DNA from: an uncultured Roseovarius sp.
GTDB lineage: Bacteria; Pseudomonadota; Alphaproteobacteria; Rhodobacterales; Rhodobacteraceae
Length of the DNA: 64,000 bases
Direction of reading: 5' to 3'
Assembly (NCBI GenBank): GCA_947497295.1
Contig: CANMFU010000001.1
Span: 620,001 to 684,000, forward strand
Part shown: positions 36,668 through 45,282 of the stretch, piece after piece
How the letters are laid out: every line of letters begins with the position of its first letter
How positions within the stretch are numbered: position 1 is the first letter of the stretch
Position numbers and translations under genes: made by a program
Notes under the pieces: model-generated
Seen by the model: the letters and a program-made list of their open reading frames with translations, nothing else
What the model was told of the DNA's origin: nothing
The model's database searches: none

Positions 36668-37978
36668 ATGAAAAACATCCTGCTGATCCCGTCCACACTC
36701 TGGCGCAAGGCGCAGGTTTATTCGCGCAAATTGTGGGTGCGCGTGCTGGCCATGGGCCTGCTGTCGCTGGTGGCGCTGGGAGTCACGCAGCTGATTGAGA
36801 TCTTCGTGCCCAGGGAAATGGCCGGGCGCCTGTCGGGCGCGGCGGCCGACCGTCTTTTGGACATCATCGCCAGCGCCATGCTGTCGGCGACGATCTTTTC
36901 GATGACGGTGATGGTGTCGACCTACCGCAGCTCGGCCTCGCAGTGGACCCCGCGGGTGCATCAGCTGATCATGCAGGACACCACCACGCAAAAGACGCTC
37001 GCAGCCTTTATCGGCGCCTATCTGTACGCGCTGGTGGCCATAATCCTGCGGGAGACGAGCGTTTTTGGCGACGAACATGCATTGGTGATCTTTTGGCTGA
37101 CAGTGCTTGTGCTGGCGTATGTCGTGTGGTCTCTGGTGCGCTGGGTGCTGCATTTGCAAACCTTCGGCAGCCTCCTGCACACGACCAGGCAGGTCGAGGA
37201 TATTACCAAACGCAGGTTCCGCGAACGGCTGACGACGCCCTGCCTTGGGGCCAATCCGCTGCGCGACGGGGTTCCTGATGATGCCTGGGCCGTTGAGTCT
37301 GATCAGAGCGGATACGTACAGCACATCTATCCCGAGGGACTTCAGGCCGTGGCCGAGCGCTACGAAGTGCAGATTTACCTTCCCAAGGCAATCGGTGCAT
37401 TTATCTTTCTGCACGAACCGCTTTTTTGGGTGAAGGGCGACATCCCGAAGGATGAGGATCGGGAGGAATGTCTGTCTCTCATGCGCGGCCATGTCACGAT
37501 CGAGGATCTGCGCAGCTACGATCAGGATCCGCGTTTTGGCCTGACCGTCATGGGCGAAATCGCGTCCAAAGCGCTGTCGCCGGGTATCAACGATCCCGGC
37601 ACGGCCATTGATGTCATCACGCGCGTCGGGCGGATTCTGTCCAGCTATTCGGACGAAACCATAAGCCCCGAGGACCAGCAGGAGGGACCAGAACTGGACC
37701 GCCTTTGGGTGCCGCCATTGATGCCGGGCGATCTGCTGGATGACGGGTTTGGATCATTGGTACGCGACGGCGCGCAGGTTTTCGAAGTGCAGCACCGGCT
37801 TCAGGCGACGTTGGCCGGGCTGATGCAGCACCCGGATTCCGGACTGCGGGACGCGGCGCGCGAATTTGCTGAAATCTCCCTGCGCCGCGCGCTGCAGCAT
37901 ATGGATTTTGCGCATGATCGCGACCGGTTGCTGGCGTCTGTCAGTGACCGTTTGCGTCTGCTCGTGACCGAAGCGTAA
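36668..37978 (+). CDS. DUF2254 family membrane protein
   Basis: A 436-residue protein with four transmembrane helices in the first 170 residues: WVRVLAMGLLSLVALGVTQ, LLDIIASAMLSATIFSMTVMV, LAAFIGAYLYALVAIIL and VIFWLTVLVLAYVVWSLV. A large soluble C-terminal domain contains DPRFGLTVMGEIASKALSPGINDPGTAID in outline, the hallmark of DUF2254. The function is unknown. No obvious operon partner; the next gene starts 226 bases later. Confidence 0.85.
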   Translation: MKNILLIPSTLWRKAQVYSRKLWVRVLAMGLLSLVALGVTQLIEIFVPREMAGRLSGAAADRLLDIIASAMLSATIFSMTVMVSTYRSSASQWTPRVHQLIMQDTTTQKTLAAFIGAYLYALVAIILRETSVFGDEHALVIFWLTVLVLAYVVWSLVRWVLHLQTFGSLLHTTRQVEDITKRRFRERLTTPCLGANPLRDGVPDDAWAVESDQSGYVQHIYPEGLQAVAERYEVQIYLPKAIGAFIFLHEPLFWVKGDIPKDEDREECLSLMRGHVTIEDLRSYDQDPRFGLTVMGEIASKALSPGINDPGTAIDVITRVGRILSSYSDETISPEDQQEGPELDRLWVPPLMPGDLLDDGFGSLVRDGAQVFEVQHRLQATLAGLMQHPDSGLRDAAREFAEISLRRALQHMDFAHDRDRLLASVSDRLRLLVTEA

Positions 37979-38204
37979 ACTGCGCGATTGCCTGTAGGTC
38001 GCGCTGCGGAAAAAATCGCAAGCGGGCCTTGGATAGTAAAATCGCCAGGTTTTTCCACCGTAGGTTCATGCCGCTCGCAGATGTATTTTTACCACTATCA
38101 AGTCTTTTGGGTGTACACTTGGACCGTGATTGGATCTTTTCATGGTGCTGCGTTGTTTTATGCTCAATCCATATTCGATACACTGCCACAAGGACCGTGA
38201 CCCT

Positions 38205-38870
38205 ATGTTGACCAGACGCCATTTTGTAATCTCGGCTGCGGCCATGTTTTCAGCCCCCATTTCCAGCGGCGCCCTCGCCGCGCCTGTATCGGACAGCACG
38301 CGCTGGTCGAAATGGGATGCCCAGGTTACACCCCCGAATTACAATCCCGCCACCAGTAATCCTTGGGGGGTTGATCCGCGTTTCCTGCCCCAACGGGTCG
38401 AGGCGAACGATGGGCTGAGGCCGGGGGATATCCATGTCGATGCGGTGGCCAGATATCTTTATCATATCCGCACTGACGGGACGGCAATGCGCTATGGCGT
38501 GGCTATCGGGCGCGGCGACTTATACGAGCCGGGAACATACACGATCCGGCGCAAGGCCAAGTGGCCCACATGGACGCCGACCAAAGCTATGATCAAGCGC
38601 GATCCCGGAATTTATGCCCAACACGCCGATGGCATGAATGGCGGCCCGACCAATCCGTTGGGATCACGCGCCTTTTACCTGTTTGTTGGCAACCGGGACA
38701 CCTATCTACGCATCCACGGCTCGCCGCAGCCGCGCTCGATCGGTGGACGGGCAAGCTCGGGATGCGTGCGCATGGTCATGGCGCATATCATAGGTTTGTA
38801 CGACCAGGTCGCGACCGGATCTACGGCGTATCTATATCCTGCCGAAGACCGGATTTCCGCCCGAAGCTGA
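38205..38870 (+). CDS. L,D-transpeptidase (YkuD domain), Tat-type signal
   Basis: A 221-residue exported enzyme. The N-terminus MLTRRHFVISAAAMFSAPISS carries a twin-arginine-like signal. The catalytic YkuD domain follows: GVAIGRGDLYEPGTY, RIHGSPQPRSIGGRASSGCVRM, with the essential His in IHG and the nucleophile Cys in SSGCVRM. Such enzymes make meso-Dap-meso-Dap peptidoglycan cross-links or attach proteins to the wall. I chose ATG 38205; upstream codons to 38130 do not fit an exported protein. Confidence 0.9.
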   Translation: MLTRRHFVISAAAMFSAPISSGALAAPVSDSTRWSKWDAQVTPPNYNPATSNPWGVDPRFLPQRVEANDGLRPGDIHVDAVARYLYHIRTDGTAMRYGVAIGRGDLYEPGTYTIRRKAKWPTWTPTKAMIKRDPGIYAQHADGMNGGPTNPLGSRAFYLFVGNRDTYLRIHGSPQPRSIGGRASSGCVRMVMAHIIGLYDQVATGSTAYLYPAEDRISARS

Positions 38871-38921
38871 TATCTGCGGCACTTGGTGCGCTCAGGCCGT
38901 CCCGTTGACAGGGTCGGCCAG

Positions 38922-39215
38922 TCAAGCAGCAGGGGCGGCTTCTTCCACTGCTTTCACGCAGATGGGTCGCCCATCGCGGGTTCTGAGCGGCAGCAATGTT
39001 GTCTCAACCGGACCTTGGTAGCGGTAAACATAGCATCCACGAGCAGTATCCAGCCTTACAGATTGAAGGTCCTGATTGGGGGCGGCAAGCGTCCGAACGC
39101 TTTCAGGCACCTCCGTGAGGAACTGGCCGGAGGCGGGACTGGCTGCGCCATCAAATTCTTCGCATGCCGACAAAAGCAACGGTGCGCATCCCAAGAGCCA
39201 AACAATCTTTCTCAT
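38922..39215 (-). CDS. Small putative lipoprotein
   Basis: A 97-residue protein with a lipoprotein signal: MRKIVWLLGCAPLLLSACEEFDG, lipobox LSAC, so the mature N-terminus would be the lipid-modified Cys. The mature part contains the motif RGCYVYRYQGPVETTLLPLRTRDGRPIC, with two further cysteines that may form a disulfide. ATG 39215 gives the lipoprotein signal; the longer frame to 39299 would mask it. The function is unknown. It converges with the L,D-transpeptidase gene. Confidence 0.7.
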   Translation of the reverse strand: MRKIVWLLGCAPLLLSACEEFDGAASPASGQFLTEVPESVRTLAAPNQDLQSVRLDTARGCYVYRYQGPVETTLLPLRTRDGRPICVKAVEEAAPAA

Positions 39216-39345
39216 ATACGATATCCTTTTAACTTTGCGCAGAATGGCTGATTCCTGAGCCGAGAACCAGTGCTTACGTGTCCGACCTGATGTTCGCATC
39301 CGAGCGCCCTGGCGGGACGGCCCGAGACGGGCACAATCGACCCGG

Positions 39346-40653
39346 CTAAAGCTGGCCGATCTTGAGCCGTGTGATTCGGTTTTCCTTGCGTGCTGTCACC
39401 TCGAACCGGAAGCCGTGGAAGTTGAACACCTGATTGACCTTGGGAATCATCTGCGCTTCGTGGATGACCAGACCTGCAATGGTGTTGGCGGCATCGTCCG
39501 GCAGGGACCAGTCCGTGGCACGGTTCAGATCGCGGATCGTCATCGCGCCATCCACAAGGTATTGCCCATCGTCGCTGCGGCGAATGGGGTGTTCGGCGTC
39601 GGTGTCAAATTCATCTGTGATTTCACCGACGATCTCCTCCAGAATATCTTCCAGCGTGATCAGCCCCTGAAGCGAGCCGTATTCGTCCACCACCAGCGCG
39701 AAATGCATGCGCATCCGCAGAAACTGGCGCATCTGGTCGTCCAGCGTTGTGGTTTCCGGCACGAAATAGGGTTTCATCAATACCGTGGTGATGTCGAAGT
39801 TGCGCCACTCCTTGGCGCTGCCGCCCTCGCCAAGGGCAAGTTTGTGCATCGCGCGCAGCAGGTCTTTGGAGTGGACAACGCCGATAATATTGTCCGGATC
39901 GTCCACATAAACCGGCAGGCGGGTATGCGGTGACTTCAGGCACTGATCCAGAATTACCACAGGCTCCAGCCCGGCGTCGATCATCTCGATCTGGCTGCGG
40001 TGGCGCATGATTTCTTCGACCGCGCGCTCGCCCAGATCCAGCGCGCCCAGAATACGGTCGCGGTCTTCCTTTTCGACAACGCCCTCTGAATGGCCCAGAT
40101 AGAGCGCGCCGGCGATCTCTTCGCGCACGGCCAGAACGTTGCTGTCGGGATCGGTGCGTACCCCGACGAAACGCAGGATCAGCCGAACGAAAACGCGCAC
40201 CGCCGAGACGACGGGTGAAAAAAGGCGGATGACGATGGTGATGGCAGGGGCAACCCGGCTGGCCGCAACTTCGGCATTGGTGATGGCGTAGGTTTTTGGC
40301 AGCACCTCTGCAAAGATCAGCACCAGCAGGGTCATCACCAGCGTTGCCAGCGCCACGCCCGAATCGCCCATCAGCCGGGTGAACAGCGCGGTGGCCAACG
40401 ACGTCGCCAGAATGTTGACCAGATTGTTGCCCAGAAGGACCGACCCGATCAGCGTCTCGTTGTCCTCGGTGATGGCCAGCGCACGTTCGGCGCCCTTGTC
40501 ACCCTTGTCTGCGCGCGCGCGAAGCTTGCCGCGCGATGCGGCGGTCAGGGCGGTCTCGCTGCCCGAAAAAAGGCCGGAGAGGACAAGCAGCATCATGATG
40601 GCTCCTCCTGTCAACCAGAATGCCATGTCGAAAAGCGAGGCTGCCGTGTCCAT
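39346..40653 (-). CDS. CNNM/CorC family transporter-like protein (DUF21-CBS-CorC_HlyC)
   Basis: A 435-residue membrane protein. The DUF21 domain has four hydrophobic segments starting FWLTGGAIMMLLVLSGLFSGSETALTAASR, the family signature GSETAL being clear. A CBS pair (HTRLPVYVDDPDNIIGVVHSKDLL and MHFALVVDEYGSLQGLITLEDILEEIVGEI) and a C-terminal CorC_HlyC domain (DGAMTIRDLNRATDW, GFRFEVTARKENRI) follow. Relatives mediate Mg2+ or Co2+ efflux, and haemolysin labels in this family are historical. It lies 101 bases downstream of xerD on the same strand. Confidence 0.9.
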   Translation of the reverse strand: MDTAASLFDMAFWLTGGAIMMLLVLSGLFSGSETALTAASRGKLRARADKGDKGAERALAITEDNETLIGSVLLGNNLVNILATSLATALFTRLMGDSGVALATLVMTLLVLIFAEVLPKTYAITNAEVAASRVAPAITIVIRLFSPVVSAVRVFVRLILRFVGVRTDPDSNVLAVREEIAGALYLGHSEGVVEKEDRDRILGALDLGERAVEEIMRHRSQIEMIDAGLEPVVILDQCLKSPHTRLPVYVDDPDNIIGVVHSKDLLRAMHKLALGEGGSAKEWRNFDITTVLMKPYFVPETTTLDDQMRQFLRMRMHFALVVDEYGSLQGLITLEDILEEIVGEITDEFDTDAEHPIRRSDDGQYLVDGAMTIRDLNRATDWSLPDDAANTIAGLVIHEAQMIPKVNQVFNFHGFRFEVTARKENRITRLKIGQL

Positions 40654-40754
40654 CGGGATCCTGTGTCCTTTTATTCCAACGGAGTTATGGGCTGTGGGGG
40701 GGCCGCGATCAAGGGAGGATGACCGATTGCCTGCCTGCTGCGGCTTGCTGAGCG

Positions 40755-41699
40755 CTATTCGCCGGGCTTGGATGCAGGTTTGGACAGCGGGTGATGCTCA
40801 AGCACCAGCGCTGACAGGCGGGCGTCCAGAACATGGGTATAGATTTCGGTCGTGGCGACATCGGCATGGCCCAGAAGTGCCTGTATCGCAATCAAATCGG
40901 CACCATTGGCCAGCAGATGCGTGGCAAACGCATGGCGCAGGGTGTGCGGCGTGACCTTGGCGGGGCTGACACCGCCCGAGACGGCCATTTCCTTGATCAT
41001 GGTATAAAACCGGTGGCGCGTCAGATGTCCCAGCTTGCCCGACGAGGCGAACAGATAGGGCGATGGCGCCGTGCCACGCGCTTGCTGTGCGTCTGCCTGT
41101 GCGTCCAACATGGCCAGCCAATCCTGCAGGGCAGTGCGGGCAGGCGGAGACAGTGGCACCATCCGCTCCTTGCCGCCCTTGCCGCGGATGAGCAGCATTT
41201 GCGGGTTGCCGCGCGCCGCCGCAACGGGCAGCGATACCAGTTCACTGACGCGCATGCCGGTGGCGTACAGCAGCTCCATCAGGCAGGTGTTGCGGCAGCG
41301 ATCACGCGCGTTGCGTCCGGCGGTGCGCGCGGCCGCCAGCAGGCGGTCAACCTCGTCCTCGCTCAGCGTCTTGGGCAGGCGCGCATCACGGCCCGGCCCC
41401 TTGATCTGAACCGCCGGGTTGTCGGCGCGCAGCCGGTCCTCGAACGCAAAACGGTAAAGCTGCTTGATCGCCGACAGGCGCCGTGCGCGCGTGGATTTGG
41501 CCAGTCCCTGCGCTTCGAGGTCCACCAGATAGCGTTCGATATCGTCACGTTGCGCGGTGGCCGGGCCGAGGCCCGCGCGCGCCAGCCAACCGGTGAAGTC
41601 GTTTATGTCGCGCTCATAGGCGTCCAGCGTATTGCGCGCGGCGCCCTGTTCGGCCGCCTGCGCCTCTAAAAACGCCCCGGTCCAGTGCGCATCACTCAT
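40755..41699 (-). CDS. xerD: Tyrosine recombinase XerD
   Basis: A 314-residue site-specific recombinase. The N-terminal SAM-like core-binding domain (FLEAQAAEQGAARNTLDAYERDINDF) is followed by the catalytic domain with Arg in YATGMRVSELVSL, Lys in IRGKGGKERMVPL, HTLRHAFATHLL (His-x-x-Arg), GHADVATTEIYTHV (His and the nucleophile Tyr). With XerC it resolves chromosome dimers at dif. The size and chromosomal housekeeping neighbours argue for XerD and not a phage integrase. It overlaps the upstream gene stop by four bases. Confidence 0.9.
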   Translation of the reverse strand: MSDAHWTGAFLEAQAAEQGAARNTLDAYERDINDFTGWLARAGLGPATAQRDDIERYLVDLEAQGLAKSTRARRLSAIKQLYRFAFEDRLRADNPAVQIKGPGRDARLPKTLSEDEVDRLLAAARTAGRNARDRCRNTCLMELLYATGMRVSELVSLPVAAARGNPQMLLIRGKGGKERMVPLSPPARTALQDWLAMLDAQADAQQARGTAPSPYLFASSGKLGHLTRHRFYTMIKEMAVSGGVSPAKVTPHTLRHAFATHLLANGADLIAIQALLGHADVATTEIYTHVLDARLSALVLEHHPLSKPASKPGE

Positions 41700-43234
41700 T
41701 CGTTTTGTCCCAGAATCAGCGCCTGCAGCGCCGCGCGGCGCGCCGTATCCTCCAGCCCGACACTGCGCAGCGTCCCCAGCGCGGCCGCCATTTCACCCGA
41801 ATCGCCACTGGCGAGGTCAAATTGCAGCGCGGCAGACAGAACCGCCTGACCCAGCATGCCCTGATCAATCAGGATCGCATGGTCCGGCGATGGCTGCGGC
41901 GGCTGCGCAAAGGCTGCGGCGATCATGCGCCCGGCGCCCGTCACGGCCAACGCGGGATCGGGGCGGCCCTGCGCCAGACCGGCCAGAAACTGCGCTTCAT
42001 CGCCGGCGGGCGGGGTGGCTGCGGCGGCCTCGTAATCGGGGGTCAGCAGGGCGATGCGATAGGCCAGCGCGCGTGCCTCCCCGGTCAGGTCTGCGGCGCT
42101 CAGCCGCGCGCCAAAGATTTGCGCAAACGCCATCTCCAACCCCTCGTCACGCATCCGCTGCCATGCATCCTGCAATGCGGTGCCTACCTGCGCCGCTGCG
42201 GCCTTGTCCAACGCCGCTTCCAGATCCTGAATCGCTGCGGCCCTGTCCCAGACCCCGCCCGAGGCGGACGGGCGCTGGCGCGTATACAGCCCCATCAGGC
42301 GGCCGGGTGCCAAGGCGCCCGAGCGTGTAAGCCGCTCAGCGGCCTCAATTTCGGCTTTCCAGCCAACGGTGCCACGCAAGTCGGCCATCGCATAGGCAAC
42401 CGGCAGGCTGCGTGTGGGCAAAGGGCTGCCGATCGCTTCGAACAGGCGAAAATCCAGGGGCGTTGGTTTCTCTGGCGGCGTCGGTGGTTCGGCGGTTTCG
42501 GACATTTCAGGGTCCAAAAACTGTTCGATCAGATCGCTGCGCGGTCCGTTCCATGCCCCCAGCGCCCGTCCAGTGTCGAACAGCAGAACGGCAGTGCGCC
42601 AATCGCCCGTTAGTGCCGTGCAGTAGATCTGCGCGGCGTCGTCATCCAGCAGGCCGGGCGCCGCGCGCAGATCGGCGCAGACTTCTGCCTCGGCCCCGTG
42701 CAACAGTGACAGATCGAACCAATCTGCAAACAGCGCGCGCCGCAGCGGTCCGGCGCGTGCGAGCAGCTCAAACGCTGGCTCGACCGCGCCGAAACTGCGC
42801 AAAACGGTGATCCGCGTGCGCAGATACGCGTCAGCGTCGCCGCGCGGCGGCTCTGCCTCGGCCAGCAAGAGTGTATGGTAGAGCGCCTGAATCGCCGCAG
42901 GTGGCTGCCCGCTGGCCTTGCGCCACAGCGCGGCCAGATCGGCGCTATCGCTGGCGGCCCACATATCGGCGGGCAGCCCCGTCACAGAAGGTGGCAGCAG
43001 TCCAACCGCGCCGGTCGTGGCATCGCCCAGCGGCGTCACCTCAATTTCGGGAATCCCGGCATAACCAGCCACCGGTGGCTCCGCCGGGAGTGGGGGCGGC
43101 GCGACTGTGGCAGGCATCTGCTCCAGCCATTCGATCGCCGAAAGCGGTCTTTGGCCAATCTGCTGTGCCTGCGCTGACAGACTGCTGGACGCAAGCAAGA
43201 TTGCAGTGGCCCAAAAAGCGTCAGTTCGCGTCAA
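41696..43234 (-). CDS. Large exported alpha-helical protein, unknown function (TTG start)
   Basis: A product of about 512 residues. The chosen start is TTG 43234, giving MTRTDAFWATAILLASSSLSAQAQQ, a good Sec signal peptide, with AAGGA nearby. An in-frame extension to 43405 would place the signal peptide internally. The mature protein is rich in Ala and Leu helices (AALWRKASGQPPAAIQALYHTLLLAEAE, LEAALDKAAAAQVGTALQDAW) and may fold as helical repeats, but I recognise no domain. It overlaps the 49-residue gene upstream by 14 bases and xerD downstream by 4, so the three are likely co-translated. Confidence 0.7.
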   Translation of the reverse strand: MTRTDAFWATAILLASSSLSAQAQQIGQRPLSAIEWLEQMPATVAPPPLPAEPPVAGYAGIPEIEVTPLGDATTGAVGLLPPSVTGLPADMWAASDSADLAALWRKASGQPPAAIQALYHTLLLAEAEPPRGDADAYLRTRITVLRSFGAVEPAFELLARAGPLRRALFADWFDLSLLHGAEAEVCADLRAAPGLLDDDAAQIYCTALTGDWRTAVLLFDTGRALGAWNGPRSDLIEQFLDPEMSETAEPPTPPEKPTPLDFRLFEAIGSPLPTRSLPVAYAMADLRGTVGWKAEIEAAERLTRSGALAPGRLMGLYTRQRPSASGGVWDRAAAIQDLEAALDKAAAAQVGTALQDAWQRMRDEGLEMAFAQIFGARLSAADLTGEARALAYRIALLTPDYEAAAATPPAGDEAQFLAGLAQGRPDPALAVTGAGRMIAAAFAQPPQPSPDHAILIDQGMLGQAVLSAALQFDLASGDSGEMAAALGTLRSVGLEDTARRAALQALILGQNE

Positions 43235-43370
43235 GAGTGATTTCCTTGCGAATCTCGACAGAGGGCGGCGTGAAATCTGCGCCGAAAAACGGCCCCAGAT
43301 AAGCATACCCGACCAACCCGATAAACGCGAGGATGGCGAGATAAAACAACCATTTGATAAGTCTGAACAC
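43221..43370 (-). CDS. 49-residue single-span membrane protein
   Basis: A short gene with a GTG start at 43370, encoding MFRLIKWLFYLAILAFIGLV and onward to a tail ending ITLDAN. One transmembrane helix (about residues 6-27) is followed by a short periplasmic part, GADFTPPSVEIRKEI. It is read in a different frame from the large downstream gene and overlaps its start by 14 bases, which argues for coupling and for being real. A protein of this kind is a plausible anchor or partner of the downstream exported protein; its function is unknown. It is divergent from aroK, with the gap 43371-43486 carrying both promoters. Confidence 0.7.
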   Translation of the reverse strand: MFRLIKWLFYLAILAFIGLVGYAYLGPFFGADFTPPSVEIRKEITLDAN

Positions 43371-43486
43371 GATGCGCCTGCCTGCCTTGTCGTTTGTTTT
43401 GCCAACTTATAACTGGCCTTTTGCGCAAGATCACGCCATTCAATCCCCTAATGCGAAGTTTGGGCGGGGGAGTGCCGAGATTGGCC

Positions 43487-44050
43487 ATGGCAGAGGCACA
43501 CGCAGAGCCGGGAAAGTTGAAAAAGACCGTGGTGCTGGTGGGCATGATGGGCGCCGGAAAGACCGCCGTAGGCCGCGCGCTGGCACAGCGCCTGAGCGTG
43601 CCGTTCCTGGACTCGGACGCCGAAATCGAGACCGCCGCCACCATGAGCGTCGCCGAAATCTTCGCCCGTGACGGCGAGGCCTTCTTTCGCAACCGCGAGA
43701 CCGAGGTGATCGCTCGCCTCCTGGCGGGCGAATGCTGCATCCTGTCCACCGGAGGCGGCGCCTTCCTGTCATCGCGCAACCGTGCGCTGATTTCGGCCAA
43801 CGGGGTTTCCGTCTGGCTGAATGTCGACCTGAAATTGCTGTGGAGCCGCGTAAAGAACAAAGATACCAGACCTTTACTGCGCACTCCTGATCCTTTCAAA
43901 ACCTTGCAGGATCTCTACAATGCACGTGTGCCAATCTATGCAGAGGCCGATCTTGAGGTGCCCTCGCACCCGAGTTACACGATTGACATGATGACAACCC
44001 AAGTGATTGCGGCGCTGGCCTCGCGCCCTGACGTTCTGGAGGTGGCATGA
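43487..44050 (+). CDS. aroK: Shikimate kinase
   Basis: A 187-residue shikimate kinase, which phosphorylates shikimate with ATP in the aromatic pathway. It has the P-loop GMMGAGKTAVGRAL, the shikimate-binding Asp in LDSDAEIE, an FFRNRETEV segment and the GGGAF loop. ATG 43487 (MAEAHAEPGKLKKTVVLVG) is preferred; an upstream in-frame ATG at 43451 is possible. The stop overlaps the aroB start by four bases, a common alphaproteobacterial arrangement. Confidence 0.95.
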   Translation: MAEAHAEPGKLKKTVVLVGMMGAGKTAVGRALAQRLSVPFLDSDAEIETAATMSVAEIFARDGEAFFRNRETEVIARLLAGECCILSTGGGAFLSSRNRALISANGVSVWLNVDLKLLWSRVKNKDTRPLLRTPDPFKTLQDLYNARVPIYAEADLEVPSHPSYTIDMMTTQVIAALASRPDVLEVA

Positions 44051-45171
44051 CCGAAACGCCCGCAAAAATCGTCCACGTGCCTCTGGGCGCGCGCGCCTAT
44101 GACGTGCATGTTGGCCCCGGCCTGCTGGCCCGATCAGGCGCGCTGATCGGGCCGCTGCTGCGCCGCCCGCGCGCAGCGGTCGTCACCGATGAGACGGTCG
44201 GAGCGCTACATTTAGATGCATTGCGCGAGGGATTGCAGGCGCAGGGCATTTCCATGACCGCGCTTGCATTGCCGCCGGGCGAGGCCACGAAATGCTGGAC
44301 ACAACTGGAGCGCACTACCGAATGGCTGCTGGACGCGCAGGTCGAACGCGGCGACATCGTTATCGCTTTTGGCGGCGGCGTGATCGGCGATCTGGTCGGC
44401 TTCGCGGCGGCAATCCTGCGGCGCGGCGTGCGCTTCGTACAAATCCCAACCAGCCTGCTGGCGCAGGTCGACAGCTCGGTCGGAGGCAAGACCGGCATCA
44501 ATTCGCCGCGCGGCAAAAACCTGATCGGCGCCTTTCATCAGCCCGGCCTGGTTCTGGCCGATACAGACGTGCTGAGAACATTGAAAAGCCGTGATTTTCT
44601 AGCGGGTTATGGCGAGGTATTAAAGTACGGCCTTCTGGGAGACGCCGCCTTTTTCGACTGGCTGGAGCTGCACGCGCCCGGCATGGCCACGGGCGACGAA
44701 GATGCGCGCATCCATGCAGTTGCCCATTCTGTCGGCATGAAGGCCGCCATCGTTGCGCGCGACGAAACCGAGCAGGGCGACCGCGCGCTTCTAAACCTCG
44801 GTCATACATTTTGCCACGCGCTTGAGGCGGCCACGGGCTATTCTGACCGCCTGCTGCATGGCGAGGGCGTCGCCATAGGCTGTGCGCTTGCGTTCGAGCT
44901 GTCTGCCCGTCTTGGCCTGTGCGCACAGGAAACTCCCAGCCGGGTGCGCGCTCATCTTCAGAACATGAAGATGAAGGCTGATCTATCTGATATAGAGGGA
45001 GAGTTACCGGATGCAAACGGCCTGCTAGCCCTCATGGGGCAGGACAAGAAGGTGCAGGATGGAAGGCTGCGCTTCATCCTCGCGCGCGGCATCGGTGACG
45101 CGTTCATCACCTCCGATGTCCCAAGCGCCGCCGTACTTGCAGTGCTGAGCGACGCGTTGGCCCAAAGATGA
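44047..45171 (+). CDS. aroB: 3-dehydroquinate synthase
   Basis: A 374-residue NAD+- and metal-dependent synthase that turns DAHP into 3-dehydroquinate. Clear segments are FGGGVIGDLVGFAAAIL (NAD-binding), PTSLLAQVDSSVGGKTGINSPRGKNLIGAFHQP in outline, GYGEVLKYGLL, NLGHTFCHALEAATGY (metal His) and LLHGEGVAIG (metal His). The length is usual. It is translationally coupled to aroK. Confidence 0.97.
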   Translation: MTETPAKIVHVPLGARAYDVHVGPGLLARSGALIGPLLRRPRAAVVTDETVGALHLDALREGLQAQGISMTALALPPGEATKCWTQLERTTEWLLDAQVERGDIVIAFGGGVIGDLVGFAAAILRRGVRFVQIPTSLLAQVDSSVGGKTGINSPRGKNLIGAFHQPGLVLADTDVLRTLKSRDFLAGYGEVLKYGLLGDAAFFDWLELHAPGMATGDEDARIHAVAHSVGMKAAIVARDETEQGDRALLNLGHTFCHALEAATGYSDRLLHGEGVAIGCALAFELSARLGLCAQETPSRVRAHLQNMKMKADLSDIEGELPDANGLLALMGQDKKVQDGRLRFILARGIGDAFITSDVPSAAVLAVLSDALAQR

Positions 45172-45193
45172 GCCTGCGCTTTTCATCTTGGCA

Positions 45194-45205
45194 AAAATAC
45201 TCAAA
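45194..45205 (+). repeat. Intergenic motif AAAATACTCAAA, copy 3
   Basis: This copy follows TTCATCTTGGC and begins 23 bases after the aroB stop codon, in the same orientation to the upstream gene as copy 2 after rne. Confidence 0.5.
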
Positions 45206-45282
45206 TTCGGACACGCGCCACCGGGCGTAGCCTCGGGTTTGGCCCCTTGCACCCGGCCCGCGCTCATCTTAACACTTCGTTT

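Noticed and set aside
40755..41699. Phage or island integrase instead of XerD
   Set aside because: Size, N-terminal domain and HTLRHAFATHLL motif fit XerD. There is no adjacent tRNA, attachment repeat or phage gene.
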